Below, piece after piece: positions 7,413 to 9,266 of a DNA stretch of 9,266 bases. Under the pieces are notes generated by a model. The model searched no databases. It was not told the DNA's origin and saw only the letters and a list, made by a program, of their open reading frames with translations. A program made the translations under genes and the position numbers. The DNA comes from CAYTSW01 sp964440605 (GTDB lineage Bacteria; Planctomycetota; Phycisphaerae; Phycisphaerales; UBA1924), in assembly GCA_964440605.1 (NCBI GenBank), contig CAYTSW010000114.1:1-9266 (forward strand). Direction: 5' to 3'. Each line of letters begins with the position of its first letter. Within the stretch, counting starts at the first letter, position 1.

Positions 7413-7520
7413 GGGTGCCCGGCTACTGCGCAGCAGAAGCCGGGAAATGGTGCGTGTGAGAGGCTCACCGCCGGGTTCCGCTTCGCGGTTTCCGGGCACC
7501 CGAACGGGTGTACGCACCCG
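7413..7520 (-). promoter_or_regulatory. structured leader candidate of the ABC exporter gene
   Basis: A dense set of inverted repeats in 108 bases, ending about 100 bases before the exporter start. (a) 7418-7444: 7-bp stem CCCGGCT/AGCCGGG, one T-T mismatch (minus strand), 4-bp stem, 3-base loop. (b) 7456-7468: GTGAG-AGG-CTCAC. (c) 7478-7488: CCGC-TTC-GCGG. (d) 7497-7510: CACCCG-AA-CGGGTG. (e) 7505-7520: CGGGTG-TACG-CACCCG. (f) A 10-bp closing pair, 7413-7422 with 7492-7501, encloses b and c. Hairpin a competes with f, f competes with d, and d competes with e. This arrangement resembles an attenuator or riboswitch, but I recognise no known class. High GC makes chance stems more likely. Confidence 0.35.
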
Positions 7521-7570
7521 GATGGGGCGTCCCGCTGGGTCGCTGTCACGAACACGCTTCGAGTCAGCGG

Positions 7571-7690
7571 CATAGGGTTTCAGACAACATATCAATGGGT
7601 GAACAGCGACCGCAAAACGCCGTATGGAACCTGCTTGATCCGTTTTCCAGTGATGAGCTCGTCTTCGTGATTGATGTTAGATCCCCCAGT
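7571..7690. promoter_or_regulatory. AT-richer pocket, presumed divergent promoter region
   Basis: This stretch has about 48 percent GC by hand count, clearly lower than the genes around it. It lies between the tiny plus-strand ORF and the minus-strand ABC exporter, where divergent promoters are expected. One possible sigma-70-like match on the minus strand is TTGCGG (7610-7615) and TATGTT (7586-7591) with 18-base spacing. The match is partial. Confidence 0.25.
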
Positions 7691-7776
7691 TCTCGTTCCG
7701 GCGGTCTGCGTCTCGCCACGGCGATCCCCGCCCCGCCGGTGTTCGGCGTCGCGCTCGCGATACCACTCATGTATCG

Positions 7777-7782
7777 AAGGAG
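7777..7782 (+). promoter_or_regulatory. strong ribosome binding site of the tiny ORF
   Basis: AAGGAG, exactly 6 bases before the ATG at 7789. This is the best Shine-Dalgarno match in the window and contrasts with the weak sites before the large genes. Confidence 0.6.
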
Positions 7783-7788
7783 CCGAAC

Positions 7789-7869
7789 ATGAAATCGCTT
7801 CTGATCGGAGTTGTTAGCCTTGCGCTACTCGCGCCCGCGGTGTATGCCGACCCGCACGTCGCGTGTTGA
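7789..7869 (+). CDS. 26-residue signal-peptide-like ORF
   Basis: The ATG follows a full AAGGAG site. The product begins M-K-S-L-L-I-G-V-V-S-L-A-L-L-A-P and goes on to A-V-Y-A, then ends after D-P-H-V-A-C. This is a textbook signal peptide (basic start, hydrophobic core, V-Y-A cleavage site at about residue 20) with only six residues behind it. It may be a real very short exported peptide or leader peptide, or the first part of a secreted-protein gene whose remainder has been lost or shifted. The other frames after the stop run antisense into aroA and show no obvious continuation. It is the only plus-strand gene candidate that I support, and it converges on aroA with a hairpin between them. 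Confidence 0.45.
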   Translation: MKSLLIGVVSLALLAPAVYADPHVAC

Positions 7870-7873
7870 GGCG

Positions 7874-7893
7874 CAAGCGAGGGCCGGCGCTTG
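7874..7893. terminator. hairpin between convergent genes
   Basis: CAAGCG (7874-7879) and CGCTTG (7888-7893) form a 6-bp stem with an 8-base GC-rich loop. It lies between the stop of the tiny plus-strand ORF (7869) and the aroA stop (7918), a fitting place for a bidirectional terminator. There is no U-tract on either side. Confidence 0.35.
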
Positions 7894-7917
7894 GTCACGC
7901 GGACTGCCAGTGCAGGG

Positions 7918-9266
7918 TCAACGAATGGTCGGGCGTGGGGTGAGGAGGGTGGCAAGGTCGCCGAAGTACGTCGGGTAGGTCTTGGCGACGCAGGCGGGGT
8001 CGTTGATGTGGACGCCGGGGCGGCGGAGGGCGAGCAAGGCGAGGCTCATCGCCATGCGGTGGTCGTCGTACGTGTCGAAGGTGACCGGGTCGCTCTTCAT
8101 CGTCGTTGGTGGTGTGATGCGGATGCCTTCGTCGGCGCCGTTGTCGTGCGCGAAGACTTCGATGTGCGCGCCGATTTTGGTGAGTTCGTTGTACATCGCG
8201 GCGATGCGGTCGGTCTCTTTGACGCGGAGCGTGCGCAGGCCGCGAATTTCGGTGACGCCTTCGGCGCAGACGGCGGCGACGGCGAGGGACATCGCGGTGT
8301 CGGGCATGAGTTCGAGGTCGCAGTCGATGGCGCGCAGGCGGTCGGGGCCGGTGACGTTGATGGCGGCGGCGGTGCGCTCGACGGTGGCGCCCATGCGCTC
8401 GAGAAGATCGACGTAGTGCGTGTCGCCCTGGAGAGAGTCGGCGCTCAGCGCAGGCACGGTGATGCGCAGGCCGGGTGTGATGGCGGCGGCGGTCCAGGGG
8501 TAGGTCGCTCCCGAGGCGTCGGGCTCGACGTCGTAGGTGAACGCGCGCAGCGAGCCGGGGCCGACGTGGACGGATTCGAGTGGTTCGCCGACGGTCGTGA
8601 CATCGCGTGCGCCGAGGCGGTGGAGAAGGCGGGCGGTCATGCTCACGTAGGAGGGGCTGGTGGGCGGCTGGGTGTAGCGGATAGTGATGCCGCGCTCGGT
8701 CCACGGGGCGATGAGCATGAGGGCCGAGACGTATTGGGAGCTGAGCGTGGTGGGAACATCGAGGTCGCCGCCGACGAGGCGCGTGGGGTGGATGCGCAGA
8801 GGGACGAAGCCGGGCCGCTCGAGTTCGTCGATGGTGACTCCGAGCGTGCGGAGGAGGCCGATGAGTTCACCGATGGGTCGCTCGCGCATGCGTTTGTTGC
8901 CGTCGATGATGACGGGCGTGTCGGCGAGGGTGGCGGCGGCGGTGAGGAAGCGTGTGGCGGTGCCGGCGTTGTTGAGGAAGAGGGTGGTGTCGTGACTCGG
9001 CGCGTGCAGTCGCCCACCCACTCCCTGCACGTGGAGCTCGTTGTTGGCAAGGTCGATGCTCACGCCGAGGGTGCGCAGGGCGGCGAACATGCGCTGGGCG
9101 TCGTCGGCGTCGGTCAGTGGGCTGTGAAGGGTGGAGCGGCCTTCGGCGAGGGCGGCGAGGAGCAGCGCGCGGTTGGTGAGGCTCTTGGAGCCGGGCGGGC
9201 GGATGGTGGCGCTGGCAGGCGCGGATTGATCGCGCAGCGGGAGGTGAAGCGGGTCGGGGAGTTGGT
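7918..9266 (-). CDS. aroA: 3-phosphoshikimate 1-carboxyvinyltransferase (EPSP synthase), 5' end cut by window
   Basis: Catalyses the sixth step of the shikimate pathway: phosphoenolpyruvate plus shikimate 3-phosphate gives EPSP, towards chorismate and the aromatic amino acids. 448 residues are visible (stop TGA 7918-7920). The first read Q-L-P-D-P-L-H-L-P, so only a few residues and the start are missing. An ATG at 9090 is internal, because the upstream sequence codes for the conserved substrate-binding start P-P-G-S-K-S-L-T-N-R (visible residues 23-32). Other signatures: N-N-A-G-T-A-T-R-F-L (98-107), S-S-Q-Y-V-S-A, D-A-S-G-A-T (249-254), L-M-P-D-T-A-M (319-325, catalytic Asp), R-V-K-E-T-D-R-I (347-354), D-D-H-R-M-A-M (400-406) and V-A-K-T-Y-P-T-Y-F (426-434, active-site Lys). 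The position after the Arg of A-G-T-A-x-R is Phe instead of the Pro found in the E. coli enzyme. All catalytic residues are present, so it should be active. Confidence 0.97.
   Translation of the reverse strand, partial: QLPDPLHLPLRDQSAPASATIRPPGSKSLTNRALLLAALAEGRSTLHSPLTDADDAQRMFAALRTLGVSIDLANNELHVQGVGGRLHAPSHDTTLFLNNAGTATRFLTAAATLADTPVIIDGNKRMRERPIGELIGLLRTLGVTIDELERPGFVPLRIHPTRLVGGDLDVPTTLSSQYVSALMLIAPWTERGITIRYTQPPTSPSYVSMTARLLHRLGARDVTTVGEPLESVHVGPGSLRAFTYDVEPDASGATYPWTAAAITPGLRITVPALSADSLQGDTHYVDLLERMGATVERTAAAINVTGPDRLRAIDCDLELMPDTAMSLAVAAVCAEGVTEIRGLRTLRVKETDRIAAMYNELTKIGAHIEVFAHDNGADEGIRITPPTTMKSDPVTFDTYDDHRMAMSLALLALRRPGVHINDPACVAKTYPTYFGDLATLLTPRPTIR

Noticed and set aside
7349..7573. 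Minus-strand 74-codon frame in the ABC exporter leader
   Set aside because: Its end (L-R-P-L-C-A-S-A-Y-P-S) is the typical translation of the CTCTGCGCCTCTGCG-like repeat, and the rest is hairpin sequence; no ribosome site.
7508..7792. Plus-strand 94-codon frame overlapping the tiny ORF
   Set aside because: No ribosome site, no motif and no hydrophobic organisation; it ends inside the start of the better supported 26-codon ORF.

Overview
The window looks like a chromosomal piece of a high-GC bacterium, most likely a planctomycete of the Phycisphaerae type. I infer this from the very GC-rich third codon positions, the weak Shine-Dalgarno sites at several starts, the large double-VWA membrane protein, the EPSP synthase sequence style (D-x-S-G-A-T in the middle of the protein) and the palindromic intergenic sequences. 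This is not a phylogenetic result. Nearly all coding capacity is on the minus strand, so transcription runs from high to low coordinates. I see no mobile element, CRISPR array, tRNA or rRNA.

Layout from right to left, in the direction of transcription. (1) aroA, EPSP synthase, 9266-7918, is complete except for a few residues cut by the window edge. (2) A 605-base non-coding stretch, 7313-7917, holds a tiny plus-strand ORF (7789-7869) with an ideal ribosome binding site and a signal-peptide-like sequence, a hairpin between this ORF and aroA, an AT-richer pocket (about 7571-7690) where promoters would be expected, and a dense cluster of partly mutually exclusive inverted repeats (7413-7520) in the presumed leader of the next gene. 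(3) An MsbA-type ABC exporter, 7312-5486. (4) A 78-residue unrecognised small protein, 5459-5223, placed 26 bases after the exporter. (5) A very large membrane-anchored protein with two VWA domains and a glutamine-amidotransferase-like fold, 5123-1898, interrupted by a 10-N assembly gap that breaks its reading frame. (6) An ECF-type sigma factor (best start TTG at 1723, end 1178), followed by (7) a single-pass membrane protein with the build of its anti-sigma factor, 1134-178. Bases 1-177 hold no gene I can support.

How they may work together: the sigma factor and the following membrane protein form a standard sigma/anti-sigma pair, in which the anti-sigma would hold the sigma at the membrane until an outside signal arrives. 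The VWA protein lies directly upstream on the same strand and places its VWA and amidotransferase-like domains outside the cytoplasm. It is separated from the sigma gene by a hairpin-forming spacer, so a functional link is possible but not shown. The ABC exporter and aroA are housekeeping-type genes.

I did not find a clearly new system. The most interesting unexplained signals are the structured leader at 7413-7520, a 22-base motif found at almost the same distance (46 and 47 bases) before two minus-strand starts, the 26-residue secreted-peptide-like ORF, and the 14-C tract beside the assembly gap in the VWA gene.
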